64,000 nucleotides of DNA from positions 1-64,000 of the forward strand of contig NZ_JAIMIB010000007.1 of assembly GCF_019966515.1 (NCBI RefSeq), given 5' to 3'. Positions 51,816 through 62,982 of this stretch are shown here, piece by piece (within the stretch, counting starts at the first letter, position 1; every line of letters starts with the position of its first letter). The stretch is from Roseovarius aestuarii (lineage in GTDB: Bacteria > Pseudomonadota > Alphaproteobacteria > Rhodobacterales > Rhodobacteraceae). The notes under the pieces are model-generated. The model was not told the origin of the DNA. It worked only from the letters and a program-made list of their open reading frames with translations, and made no database searches. A program made the translations under genes and the position numbers.

Positions 51816-53839
51816 TGTCCGCCCCTGCTGACGCATCGCCCGCCGAGGCTTCCACGCCCCGGCGGGTGTTTTATTTCAACGCAGGTTTTCTGCGCCAACG
51901 CCGTATCCGGCGGATACTGGCCTTGGCCGGATATCCGCTGCAACTGGGCAAACCCGGCCCAGATGACCAGATCGCTGTCTGGGGTCATTCGCCCTATGCC
52001 AAACGAGGCGAAGCCGTTGCCGCACAGACCGGCGCAGAACTGATCCGGGTCGAGGATGCGTTTTTACGATCAGTCAAGCCGGGCCGCGACAATGATCTGC
52101 CGCTGGGGCTGGTGATTGATCGACGCGGGATACATTTCGACAGCAGTCAGCCCTCGGATCTTGAACATCTGCTGGCGGCACACCCTCTGGATGACACCGC
52201 GCTGATGAACCGCGCGCGCGCCGCCATTGCTTATCTGCAAGAGGCGCATCTAAGCAAGTACAATGCGTTTGACCCCGCCGCACCCTGCCCCGATCCGGGT
52301 TATGTTCTGGTGATCGATCAGACCCGGGGCGATGCCAGCGTCACCCACGGCCAGGCCGATGCCAACACTTTCCGCGAGATGCTGTATTATGCTCAGGAGG
52401 ACAACCCCGGCGCAAAGATCCTGATCAAGACACACCCGGAAACCGTCGCAGGCCACCGGCCTGGCTATTTTGGGCCTGAAGATGCATCGGACCGGGTGAC
52501 ACTACTCTCTGATCCGGTCAGTCCCTGGGCGCTCTTCGAGGGGGCCGTGGCGGTCTACACAGTCAGTTCCCAGCTCGGGTTCGAGGCGATCTTTGCCGGT
52601 CACCGGCCGCAGGTTTTCGGTCAGCCATTCTACGCGGGCTGGGGTCTGAGCGACGACCGCCATCCCGTGCACCTCACCCGGCGCGGGCGCAACCTGAGCC
52701 GTGCGCAACTTTTTGCGGCGGCCATGATTCTCTACCCGGCCTGGTATGACCCGCATCGCGACCGCCTGTGCGAGATCGAAGACACGCTTGCCATCCTCGA
52801 CGCAAAAACCCGCTGCTGGCGTGAGGACAGACGCGGTTGGGCTGCACACGGCATGCGCCTGTGGAAGCGCAAACCACTGCAGCGTTTCTTCGGACAGCAT
52901 CGCCGAATCGTATTTCGCAATAGCAAGACACCTGATCCCGACAGACCGGCAATGGTCTGGGCCGCAAAGGCCGATCAGGCACCGGACACTGCCGTGCGAG
53001 TGGAAGATGGCTTTCTGCGCTCGCGCGGGTTGGGGGCCGAACTTGTGCCGCCCCTGTCGCTGGTATGTGACGATCTTGGCATCTACTACGACCCCCACCG
53101 CCCCTCGCGACTTGAAAACTGGATCATCAAGCGCGCCGAATTGCGCGAAGATCAGGACATCCGGGCGACCAGGCTGATCAACCGGATCACCGAGCTTGGC
53201 CTCACGAAATACAATCTGGGCGGCGCACTGCCCGAGTTGCCCCGCGGACACCGTATCCTTGTGCCCGGCCAGGTCGAAGATGACGCCTCGATACAGCTAG
53301 GCGCCGGAGAGATTTCCACCAATCTGGCCTTGTTGCGCAGGGTGCGCGAGGAAAACCCCGATGCAGTAATCCTCTACAAGCCGCATCCGGATGTCGAAGC
53401 GGGCCTCAGAACCGGCGATGTCGATCAATCTGAAATCGCTGAACTGGCGGATATGATAGTGGTGCAAGGCGATCCGGCGCAGTTGCTTCAGCAGGTCAAT
53501 GAGGTGTGGACCATGACCTCGCTTATGGGGTTCGAAGCGCTGATCCGCGGCGTACCGGTCGTCACCACGGGCGCACCGTTCTATGCTGGCTGGGGTCTGA
53601 CCCGCGATCTGGGTGATATCCCCGGCCGCCGGACGGCGCGGCCCGATCTGACCGGTCTTGTGCACGCGTCGCTGATCGACTACCCGCGCTACTTTGATCC
53701 CGTCACCGGCACGGCTTGCCCGGTCGAAGTGGCGATGGACCGTCTGGCCTCGGGCGCCATTCCTCATCCCGGCGCGGGTAACCGCCTGTTGGCCAAGCTA
53801 CAGGGCTGTTTCGCTTCATATGCAGGCTTTTGGCGCTAG
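51815..53839 (+). CDS. capsule biosynthesis protein, two-domain KpsC-like Kdo transferase
   Basis: A 674-residue protein with two Capsule_synth modules, as in KpsC, which extends the poly-Kdo linker with alternating beta-Kdo linkages. Each half repeats the same landmarks: VEDAFLRSVKPG and VEDGFLRSRGLG; KILIKTHPETVAGHRPGYF and VILYKPHPDVEAGLRTG; VSSQLGFEAIFAGHRPQVFG and TSLMGFEALIRGVPVVTTG; each with PFYAGWGL. The start ATG 51815 is set by the TGATG overlap. Its stop codon shares the palindrome CTAG with that of convergent ribD. Confidence 0.92.
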   Translation: MSAPADASPAEASTPRRVFYFNAGFLRQRRIRRILALAGYPLQLGKPGPDDQIAVWGHSPYAKRGEAVAAQTGAELIRVEDAFLRSVKPGRDNDLPLGLVIDRRGIHFDSSQPSDLEHLLAAHPLDDTALMNRARAAIAYLQEAHLSKYNAFDPAAPCPDPGYVLVIDQTRGDASVTHGQADANTFREMLYYAQEDNPGAKILIKTHPETVAGHRPGYFGPEDASDRVTLLSDPVSPWALFEGAVAVYTVSSQLGFEAIFAGHRPQVFGQPFYAGWGLSDDRHPVHLTRRGRNLSRAQLFAAAMILYPAWYDPHRDRLCEIEDTLAILDAKTRCWREDRRGWAAHGMRLWKRKPLQRFFGQHRRIVFRNSKTPDPDRPAMVWAAKADQAPDTAVRVEDGFLRSRGLGAELVPPLSLVCDDLGIYYDPHRPSRLENWIIKRAELREDQDIRATRLINRITELGLTKYNLGGALPELPRGHRILVPGQVEDDASIQLGAGEISTNLALLRRVREENPDAVILYKPHPDVEAGLRTGDVDQSEIAELADMIVVQGDPAQLLQQVNEVWTMTSLMGFEALIRGVPVVTTGAPFYAGWGLTRDLGDIPGRRTARPDLTGLVHASLIDYPRYFDPVTGTACPVEVAMDRLASGAIPHPGAGNRLLAKLQGCFASYAGFWR

Positions 53840-54930
53840 GCCCGCACCCAGCGGTGCATCATGTCACCCGCAATGGTCTGGCTTTCGACAAGGTGAAATC
53901 GTGGCGCGTCCCGCAACTGGCTCAGACCTAGGGCACCAATTGCGGGCAGCCCCTCGGCCCCGATCGCCAGACCAGCGGTATATCCCACCATCTCATCGAC
54001 CAGGTCCGCCGCCAGCAAGGATGCCGCCAATCCGCCACCGCCTTCGCAGAAGACCCGCGTCAAGCCCTGCGCGCCCAATTCCTGCAGCACCGATCGGACA
54101 TCCAACTGCCGCCCCGTCAGCCCACAGGGTATCAGCGTGGCACCTATCCCTTGCCAGGCATCGACGAGGCTTGGGTCGGCATCGGGGCCATGGCACAGCC
54201 ACAGCGGTGCCAGCTTGGCGGAGCGCGCGAGTTTCGACATCATCGGCAGATCCAGCCTGCGCGACACCACCACGCGCACCGGTTGCTGCGCGATGCCCAG
54301 ATCCCGCACCGTCAGGGATGGATCATCCATCCGGGCCGTTCCCGCACCGACCATCACCGCGTCATGGCGGGCGCGCAGCGCGTGGACATGGCGGCGGGCG
54401 GCGGGGCCAGTGATCCACTGACTCTGGCCCGTCGCTGTGGCGATGCGACCGTCAAAAGAGCTGGCAAGTTTCAGGGTCAGATGCGGGCGGCCGTGTTCCG
54501 TGCGCATCAGGAAGCCGTCAAGGTCGCGTGCTGCTTCATTGGCCAGAACGCCCGTCGTCACCTCGATCCCGGCCTTTTGCAATAGTGCAAAGCCCTGCCC
54601 GGCCACACGTGGGTCGCTATCGGCCATCGGCGCCACCACGCGCGCCACGCCCGCCGCGATCAGCGCCTCGGCACAGGGCGGGGTCTGGCCGTGATGCGCA
54701 CAAGGTTCAAGTGCCACATAAGCAGTGGCACCGCGCGCGGCCGCTCCTGCCTGGTTCAGCGCTTCGGTCTCGGCATGGGGGCGCCCGCCATCTGCGGTGC
54801 GGCCACGTCCGATAATCCGGCTCTCTCGCACGATCACACATCCCACGGAAGGGTTAGGCCAGGTCCGCCCCTGCCCCCGCCGGCCCAACATCAGGGCCAG
54901 CGACATATACCTCTCGTCTTGCTTGCTCAC
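53836..54930 (-). CDS. ribD: bifunctional diaminohydroxyphosphoribosylaminopyrimidine deaminase/reductase
   Basis: A 364-residue enzyme for the second and third steps of riboflavin synthesis. The N-terminal deaminase has the zinc motifs HAE (PHAETEAL) and [11 protein letters not shown]; the C-terminal reductase has [20 protein letters not shown] and [13 protein letters not shown]. The start overlaps the nrdR stop by four bases. nrdR-ribD is a common pair in bacteria. The 3' end overlaps kpsC tail to tail. Confidence 0.95.
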   Translation of the reverse strand: MSKQDERYMSLALMLGRRGQGRTWPNPSVGCVIVRESRIIGRGRTADGGRPHAETEALNQAGAAARGATAYVALEPCAHHGQTPPCAEALIAAGVARVVAPMADSDPRVAGQGFALLQKAGIEVTTGVLANEAARDLDGFLMRTEHGRPHLTLKLASSFDGRIATATGQSQWITGPAARRHVHALRARHDAVMVGAGTARMDDPSLTVRDLGIAQQPVRVVVSRRLDLPMMSKLARSAKLAPLWLCHGPDADPSLVDAWQGIGATLIPCGLTGRQLDVRSVLQELGAQGLTRVFCEGGGGLAASLLAADLVDEMVGYTAGLAIGAEGLPAIGALGLSQLRDAPRFHLVESQTIAGDMMHRWVRA

Positions 54931-55409
54931 CCGTCCGAGGGGTCGTCGGCGACAGAAGTGTCGGGGCGCAACTCGCTGACAAACTTGTCAAAATCATCGG
55001 CCGCCTGGAAATTCTTGTAGACGCTGGCAAAGCGGACATAAGCCACGGTATCAATCCGCGCCAGGCTTTCCATCACGATCTCACCGACGGTTTTCGACGG
55101 GATATCCGTCTCGCCCATGCTTTCAAGCCGCCGCACGATGCCCGAGATCATCTGCTCGATCCGATCAGGTTCGATGGGCCGTTTCTGCAGGGCAATGCGA
55201 ATGGAGCGTTCCAGCTTGTCGCGGTCGAAATCCTCGCGCCGTCCATTGGTCTTCACCACCACCAGATCGCGCAGCTGAACCCGTTCATAGGTCGTAAAGC
55301 GCCCACCACAGGCAGGACAGAAACGGCGCCGCCGGATCGAAACATGATCTTCTGCGGGGCGGGAATCTTTGACCTGAGTATCTATATTTCCGCAAAACGG
55401 ACAGCGCAT
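54927..55409 (-). CDS. nrdR: transcriptional repressor of ribonucleotide reductase genes
   Basis: A 160-residue regulator. The N-terminal zinc ribbon is [17 protein letters not shown] with a second pair in [16 protein letters not shown]; an ATP-cone follows ([20 protein letters not shown]). NrdR senses ATP/dATP and represses nrd operons at NrdR boxes. The start ATG 55409 fits the family; a longer GTG frame to 55475 does not. It is cotranscribed with ribD. Confidence 0.96.
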   Translation of the reverse strand: MRCPFCGNIDTQVKDSRPAEDHVSIRRRRFCPACGGRFTTYERVQLRDLVVVKTNGRREDFDRDKLERSIRIALQKRPIEPDRIEQMISGIVRRLESMGETDIPSKTVGEIVMESLARIDTVAYVRFASVYKNFQAADDFDKFVSELRPDTSVADDPSDG

Positions 55410-55511
55410 CGGGCATCCCCTTTTTTCTTCTTTACCACCTGTCGTATGGGTCTTTTGCCCAGATATCGCTGCCACTATAGGACAGCCGCAAGGTTTTGGG
55501 TAGAGGGGAAA

Positions 55512-55931
<420 letters not shown>

Positions 55932-56035
55932 CTGACGGCGACCCTGTCGCAAAGCCGGGCGTTGCGCAAGCGGTGTTGGCGACGGACAAAACGAAGCGGC
56001 CATCACCTGCGCCCCATCCCGACAGGTTGCCTTGC

Positions 56036-56572
56036 TCACTCCTGCACAAGCACACCAGCGTAACGGATAAGAAACCCGACGCCCCGCACCCGGGCGGACA
56101 CGTCAAAACAAAACCGGGCATCCGGGTCTTCGTATTCGACTGTTTGGCTGAGCGGGACAAGCTTGCAGGGCACTGGCACGCCAAACAGATGCAACGACGC
56201 GATTTCCATGCACAATTTTCCGGGTATCACACCAAGGCTCAACGTCAGCCGCACCGGGCCGAAACGTTCGATAATCCGGCACCTGACAGAATCGAAACTG
56301 AGATGTGAGCGGGTCACATGGCCGCCAAAATCACGCACCCACTCGCTTTGGCCCTCGCGGGTATTGATCGTCAGTCGGGTGGGCACCTTCTGTCCCGCCG
56401 ACGGGAACCCCGCCAGACGCAGCGCCAGACGGGCCAGCACGCCAGAGCCTCGGGTGATGTCGCACTGGCCCACATAATGCTTCGTACCCTGCCCGCTATG
56501 CAGCGTCAGCACCGCGGACGGTACGTCAAGCCGCTGCGCCCTGATCGCATGCCAGAACGGATCACCGCTCAT
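56036..56572 (-). CDS. DUF4166 domain protein
   Basis: A 178-residue protein of unknown function. LTLHSGQGTKHYVGQCDITRG and SEWVRDFGGHVTRSHLSFDS, then IIERFGPVRLTLSL, follow the DUF4166 pattern. The ATG at 56572 overlaps, as TGATG, a stop codon in the frame that continues the DCC gene beyond its premature TGA, so the two genes were once translationally coupled. No signal peptide or membrane helix is seen. A frame extending to 56731 overlaps the DCC gene and is not favoured. Confidence 0.8.
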   Translation of the reverse strand: MSGDPFWHAIRAQRLDVPSAVLTLHSGQGTKHYVGQCDITRGSGVLARLALRLAGFPSAGQKVPTRLTINTREGQSEWVRDFGGHVTRSHLSFDSVRCRIIERFGPVRLTLSLGVIPGKLCMEIASLHLFGVPVPCKLVPLSQTVEYEDPDARFCFDVSARVRGVGFLIRYAGVLVQE

Positions 56573-56658
56573 CACCAACCACCGGGGAGAAAACGGGCCT
56601 TGATCGCGTCGTCGGGGATCATGCAGATTTGCGTTCGGCCAAACAGGCTGTAGCGGTT

Positions 56659-57045
56659 TCACGCGATTGCCAGATAAGCCGGGTCTTTCACCACCCGCGG
56701 CAGGAAGCGCAGCGCCGACATTGCCCGCCACGGCCAGCAGATGGCGCGCATCGCAACGGCAAAGGCGTCCAACTTTTGGTGGATAACGCCGTCCACAATC
56801 ACCAGGTTTGTTTCAAAATCGTCCGTCGGCAAATCAAGCGCACGGTAAAGCCGGGTTCCCAGATCGGATTGCGCGAGGACAAAGCGAAAGCGGTGTTTCC
56901 GGTCCCGCCGCAGCATGAAGCGGAAGAACCCCGAACAAAGGACACATTCGCCATCAAAGACAATCGAATCCGAGCGCAGGTCGCGGCGCAGATCGGCGGG
57001 AAGAACACTGACGGGTTGCGAATTTCGATTGATCATACCGGCCAT
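56659..57045 (-). CDS. DCC1-like thiol-disulfide oxidoreductase family (DUF393), C-terminally shortened
   Basis: A 128-residue protein with the family motif FDGECVLCSGFFRFML (DxxCxxC) and RFVLAQSDLGTRLYRAL. It ends at AYLAIA, earlier than usual. In the same frame past the TGA at 56659-56661 the DNA encodes NRYSLFGRTQICMIPDDAIK and then ARFLPGGW, which is the normal C terminus of this family, up to a TGA at 56572-56574. A CGA-to-TGA change would explain this. The product lacks about 29 residues and may be unstable. Confidence 0.85.
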   Translation of the reverse strand: MAGMINRNSQPVSVLPADLRRDLRSDSIVFDGECVLCSGFFRFMLRRDRKHRFRFVLAQSDLGTRLYRALDLPTDDFETNLVIVDGVIHQKLDAFAVAMRAICWPWRAMSALRFLPRVVKDPAYLAIA

Positions 57046-57123
57046 CTTTGGTCAGCAAACGGCATGACATGACCCCGCCAACACCTCAAGAGGGTGATTG
57101 ACGCAGCGCGCTTTAGCCCACAA

Positions 57124-57399
57124 TCAGTATTTTTGACCGTGCTTTTCCGGTTCTTCTGGCGTGTTGGCGACAAAGGTTATTTCATCAACTTCGGTCAATG
57201 AACTGAGCAATCGTGCGCTATCGCGGGACGCCATGACCTGAGTGGCGGGTCTGCTCATTGCCTCGAAATCTTCAAGAGAGATCATGACCACCGGCTTGCC
57301 ACGCCTGCGAGTCACGATCAGCGGTTCGTGATCGTTGTTCACTGCGTTCAGCATGGTGGAAAGATTTCTGCGAAGCTCGGTTAGTTTTGCCTGTTTCAT
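57124..57399 (-). CDS. Phd/YefM family antitoxin, no toxin visible
   Basis: A 91-residue antitoxin-like protein. LTELRRNLSTMLNAVNNDHE and EPLIVTRRRGKPVVMISLEDFEAM form the Phd/YefM DNA-binding fold that also wraps the toxin with its C-terminal tail. Normally a RelE/YoeB or Doc toxin gene follows directly; here the downstream 78 bases before the DCC gene hold no reading frame. It is either an orphan regulator, a remnant, or works with a toxin elsewhere. Confidence 0.83.
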   Translation of the reverse strand: MKQAKLTELRRNLSTMLNAVNNDHEPLIVTRRRGKPVVMISLEDFEAMSRPATQVMASRDSARLLSSLTEVDEITFVANTPEEPEKHGQKY

Positions 57400-57532
57400 G
57401 GCCGTCGCCTACGCCGTCCCGCCAAGTATAACAACCTGTGCGACTATATTGAGCATATTTTCGCTCATAGGTTGAATTTTTAGATTTCCTCAGATCGCGA
57501 ACACCCTGCGCCAATTCATCCATACAGCCAGG

Positions 57533-57787
57533 TCAAGAAGTGCGAACACCAACACCTCGGCGATAGCCGATAGGTAAAAATGATGTCACGATCAGTGCGG
57601 CACACCCTATGACAGCAACGACAGACGGTGCCAAGAAGCCGTGGCGACGATGCGCGAAGAATAGCCCAACCACCGACAGGATCGTGATTTCCACGACGAT
57701 AGCGGGATTGAGGGTGCGCGAGATGCCAAACGCACCGAGGACGGAATTCGCGATCAAGGTACCCTGGCAGGCCAACACCGACAGCAA
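57533..57787 (-). CDS. small membrane protein of unknown function
   Basis: An 84-residue frame with two to three hydrophobic spans (ILSVVGLFFAHRR and LAPSVVAVIGCAALIVTSFL with SFLPIG). The pattern recalls small MerC/MerT-like membrane proteins, but I see no metal-binding cysteine pair. It starts 37 bases after rpoD on the same strand and ends in a tail without similarity, so it may be truncated. Codon use is acceptable; the assignment as a gene is uncertain. Confidence 0.45.
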   Translation of the reverse strand: MLSVLACQGTLIANSVLGAFGISRTLNPAIVVEITILSVVGLFFAHRRHGFLAPSVVAVIGCAALIVTSFLPIGYRRGVGVRTS

Positions 57788-57823
57788 AGTGGCGATGGCT
57801 GACCGGCAGGGCGCCTGAACGCG

Positions 57824-59800
<1,977 letters not shown>

Positions 59801-59918
59801 TGATGTCTCCTGCTCAAGCGGGGCGGCGAGGTGATTCGGTTGCGAATCATTAACGCGAATCAGAGTGATTCGCACTCCGTTTACCCTGTTTTGTTTACCT
59901 TTTCCTCACCAAAAAACC

Positions 59919-61871
59919 TCAGCGGCGCGGTTTGGAATAGTTGATCTTGTCGAGAAGCGCCCCAAATCGCTCCCGTTCACCCCGATTGACCCGCGCACCG
60001 TTGGCACCCAGATCATACTCCGCCCGGTCCTCCTGCTGACTGCGGATGGCCCGGTTACGGGCCTCGGCCGCCTGGCTTAGACGCCAGGTGACGGCTTCGT
60101 CGGCAACCCCGGCGATATCTTCCGCTGCCTCGCTGACCTCGGCGCTCAATCCGCGCTCGGCGTCGATCTTGGCAAGCTCTTCGGCGATGGTCATGCGGGC
60201 GATCTCCAGATTGCCCGGATTGCGAACGGGGGGTGCTAGGGCCACATGGGGCAGTGCCTGTAGCTTTTCAAGGGTCGCCTCGCCCAATTCTGCGGAAATA
60301 TGCGCCTCCAGCGTGTCGGCCCCGGCATCAGCGTGACGCAAGATCAAATCGCGCAGGCGGGCGTGATCAGGATTGGGGCACTCCAGATCTTCGATCGCCG
60401 TCTCGAACTCTGTGCAGATCTCCGGTGTCGCCAACAGAGAGGCCAGAATGACTCCGATACGCAGATGCATCTGCGCATCATCCCCTGCCGCGACCAGCAG
60501 AGAGGATTTGGTTGAGGGCATGGCGCTGGCAGGCGGTGGCTGCCATTTCCCGCCCGCGCGGCGCGGCGCTTTGGCCGAGGAGCGGCGCGGATTAAACAGC
60601 TCCCACCGCATGTCCTTGATCGCCTGACCATAATGGCTACGGATCGACGGATCGCGGATCAGCATGATTTTTTCCCGCAGGGCCTTATCCAGCGCCGCTT
60701 TGCGTTCGGGGCTGTCGAAATTGCGGCCCTCGGTCTCGCGCTGCCAGAGCAGTTGCACCATCGGCCAGGCGTTATCGACCAGCTTTTGCAGCGCCGCCTT
60801 GCCCTCGGCCCGGATCAGATCGTCGGGGTCCTTGCCCTCGGGCATCAGGGCAAACCGCAGCGATTTGCCCGCCTCCAGCAGCGGCAGCGCCAGATCAATC
60901 ACCCGATGCGCCGCACGCAGGCCGGCCGTGTCGCCATCAAGTGCAATTACCGGCTCATCCGCCACGCGCCACATCATCTGAAGCTGCGTCTCGGTTACTG
61001 CCGTGCCCAAGGGCGCCACCGCCGCACCAAAACCACCTTCGACCAACGCGATCACATCCATGTAGCCTTCGGCCACAATGAGCGGCTGGCCCTTGCCTGC
61101 CGCCTCGCGCGCGGGGCCGTGGTTATAGAGCGTGCGGGATTTGTCGAACAGCTCGGTTTCCGGCGAGTTCAGATATTTGGCGTTGTCATTCGGGTCCATC
61201 GCCCGACCGCCAAAGGCAATACAGCGCCCGCGCGCGTCGCGGATCGGGAACATGATGCGGCCCCGGAACGTGTCATAAGGCTTGCCGCCCTTGGTCGAGG
61301 GTTTGGCCAGCCCCGCGCCCAGGATCAGATCATCCTCGATGTTCTTGGCCTTGAGGTGATCCCAGAGACCCTGCCAGGCATCGGGCGCAAACCCGATCTC
61401 GAACCGTTCCTGCGTGGCCTCCTTCAGACCGCGGCGGTCGAGATAGTCGCGCGCGGCGGACCCTGCGGCGGTCTTGAGTTGCAGGCGGAAATGCTGAACC
61501 GCGATTTCCATGACATCGGCCAGCTCGGTGCGTTTATCAGCCTTGGCCTGCGCCTGAGGATCGCGTTCAGGCATCGTCATCCCGGCTTCGGAAGCCAGAA
61601 TTTTGATCGCTTCCATGAAATCGACATTCTCGGTTTCACGGACAAAGCTGATCGCATCACCCTTGGCGTGGCAGCCAAAGCAGTAATAAAACCCCTTGCG
61701 GTCATCGACGTGAAAGCTGGCGGTCTTTTCCTGATGGAACGGGCATGGCGACCACATATCGCCCTTACCCTGATTGGATTTGCGCGCGTCCCACATGACT
61801 TTGCGGCCCACCACTTGGGTCAGCGAGGTGCGGGTGCGTAGTTCATCCAGAAAACCGGGTGGCAGACTCAT
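59919..61871 (-). CDS. dnaG: DNA primase
   Basis: A 650-residue enzyme that makes RNA primers at the replication fork. The N-terminal zinc-binding domain reads CPFHQEKTASFHVDD and FYYCFGCHAKGD; the TOPRIM core includes VAEGYMDVIALVEGG and VIALDGDTAGLRAAHR. The C-terminal part (from about 450) is the DnaB-helicase-interaction region. It is upstream of rpoD on the same strand. Confidence 0.97.
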   Translation of the reverse strand: MSLPPGFLDELRTRTSLTQVVGRKVMWDARKSNQGKGDMWSPCPFHQEKTASFHVDDRKGFYYCFGCHAKGDAISFVRETENVDFMEAIKILASEAGMTMPERDPQAQAKADKRTELADVMEIAVQHFRLQLKTAAGSAARDYLDRRGLKEATQERFEIGFAPDAWQGLWDHLKAKNIEDDLILGAGLAKPSTKGGKPYDTFRGRIMFPIRDARGRCIAFGGRAMDPNDNAKYLNSPETELFDKSRTLYNHGPAREAAGKGQPLIVAEGYMDVIALVEGGFGAAVAPLGTAVTETQLQMMWRVADEPVIALDGDTAGLRAAHRVIDLALPLLEAGKSLRFALMPEGKDPDDLIRAEGKAALQKLVDNAWPMVQLLWQRETEGRNFDSPERKAALDKALREKIMLIRDPSIRSHYGQAIKDMRWELFNPRRSSAKAPRRAGGKWQPPPASAMPSTKSSLLVAAGDDAQMHLRIGVILASLLATPEICTEFETAIEDLECPNPDHARLRDLILRHADAGADTLEAHISAELGEATLEKLQALPHVALAPPVRNPGNLEIARMTIAEELAKIDAERGLSAEVSEAAEDIAGVADEAVTWRLSQAAEARNRAIRSQQEDRAEYDLGANGARVNRGERERFGALLDKINYSKPRR

Positions 61872-61936
61872 GTATCATATATCGGATGCAAGCCCGCCCG
61901 AGTCCACCCGGCGAAACCGATTTCTTGGGGGTAAGT

Positions 61937-62227
61937 CTATTGCGACAGGCAGGCCAGCACGTAAGAGGTCGCGACCTCCTCGGTCAGTTCCTCAGGTTCC
62001 AGCGTATAGACCCACTGCACCAGCGGCTCGACAGCCGGTTTGAACCTGGCCTTGTCGTCAGGCAGCGTTTCGACCACGTTCTTGACAGCGGTCTCTTCGT
62101 CGACGCCGCCAACACGCTGATCTACCGCCGCCTGCACAATCTCACCCGAAATATTGCAAAGCATCTCTTTATCCTGCGCCACCAAAGGCGTGGCAAGGAA
62201 GGCGAAAAGAGCAATGATACGTAGCAT
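61937..62227 (-). CDS. small secreted protein of unknown function
   Basis: A 96-residue protein with a short signal peptide (MLRIIALFAFLATPLVAQ). The mature part has two cysteines (LCNISGE; VLACLSQ) that could form one disulfide, and a helical middle. I do not recognise the family. It stands alone on the minus strand between dnaG and the DUF6151-like gene. Confidence 0.7.
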   Translation of the reverse strand: MLRIIALFAFLATPLVAQDKEMLCNISGEIVQAAVDQRVGGVDEETAVKNVVETLPDDKARFKPAVEPLVQWVYTLEPEELTEEVATSYVLACLSQ

Positions 62228-62358
62228 ATGTGCCTCGTGGTATTCCCGGTTTACGTCTCAGTACCTTATCTCATCCGGGATGTCAGGCCACGTATAATGG
62301 GAAAATCTCTAACATTGTCGCTATGGCGAATGCTTGCCAAGCAAGCAAAACCCATCGG

Positions 62359-62982
62359 TTACAGGTGATCGGGTCGTGCTGCCTTTCGCGCGTCCAGCGA
62401 AATCACCGTGACCGGGGCGATGGGCCTTCCGTCGGACCGGCACAGAGGGTTGATCCGCGCCCGGCCACTCATCCACACCAGTAAGGCGCGTTTCAGGGCA
62501 AGAAGCCCGGCCCTTGGCATCCCCTTGTCGGCACGGGGGGACGTGCTGTGCGGGCGCGCCGAAGCGGTGAAGGCGTGGCACCTGACCGGCCCCAGCAGCG
62601 CGTCTACCCCTGTCAGCTCCGGCTGCCGGAAGGCCACACTGATGAAGGGAAGTTTCAGGTGGCGCGTGGTGCTGAACATCAGTGAGCCGCAGCATCCCGC
62701 GTACCAACGGAAAGCGCCACGCGGAGACAGGCGCGAGATTTCCAGCGTCTCCGCTCCGGCGTCGATCGTGATCAGGTCAGGTGTGGTATGCCAGATATCG
62801 GTACCGCCCGCCGGGGTCAGAATATCCTGCCCGGCATCATGCAGCCGCGCGGCGGTCTGGCAATCGGCGCAGTAGCAGCGAACGCGTGTGCCCGCCGACG
62901 GGGCGGGCACATTGATCTTAAGTCTGGTCGCGCCGCAGCGGCAGGATTTCTCGATCAACCCCGCCGCGGCGCGACGCCTCAC
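62359..62982 (-). CDS. DUF6151/GFA-like zinc-binding protein
   Basis: A 207-residue protein with cysteine pairs typical of Gfa/DUF6151 folds: KSCRCGATRL, VRCYCADCQTAARL and WYAGCCGSLMFS, expected to bind zinc. GFA relatives handle glutathione-formaldehyde adducts, but this subgroup has no assigned reaction. The GTG start at 62982 overlaps the stop of the glutamate dehydrogenase gene as GTGA, so the two are translationally coupled. Confidence 0.8.
   Translation of the reverse strand: MRRRAAAGLIEKSCRCGATRLKINVPAPSAGTRVRCYCADCQTAARLHDAGQDILTPAGGTDIWHTTPDLITIDAGAETLEISRLSPRGAFRWYAGCCGSLMFSTTRHLKLPFISVAFRQPELTGVDALLGPVRCHAFTASARPHSTSPRADKGMPRAGLLALKRALLVWMSGRARINPLCRSDGRPIAPVTVISLDARKAARPDHL

Noticed and set aside
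56659..56661. Selenocysteine at the early TGA of the DCC gene
   Set aside because: Family members have Arg or another ordinary residue here, not Cys, and no SECIS-like hairpin follows.
57046..57123. Toxin gene partner of the Phd/YefM antitoxin
   Set aside because: The 78 bases are too short and stop-laden to encode a RelE- or Doc-like toxin.
60633..61841. A 402-codon open frame antisense to dnaG
   Set aside because: dnaG with zinc and TOPRIM motifs fully explains this stretch.
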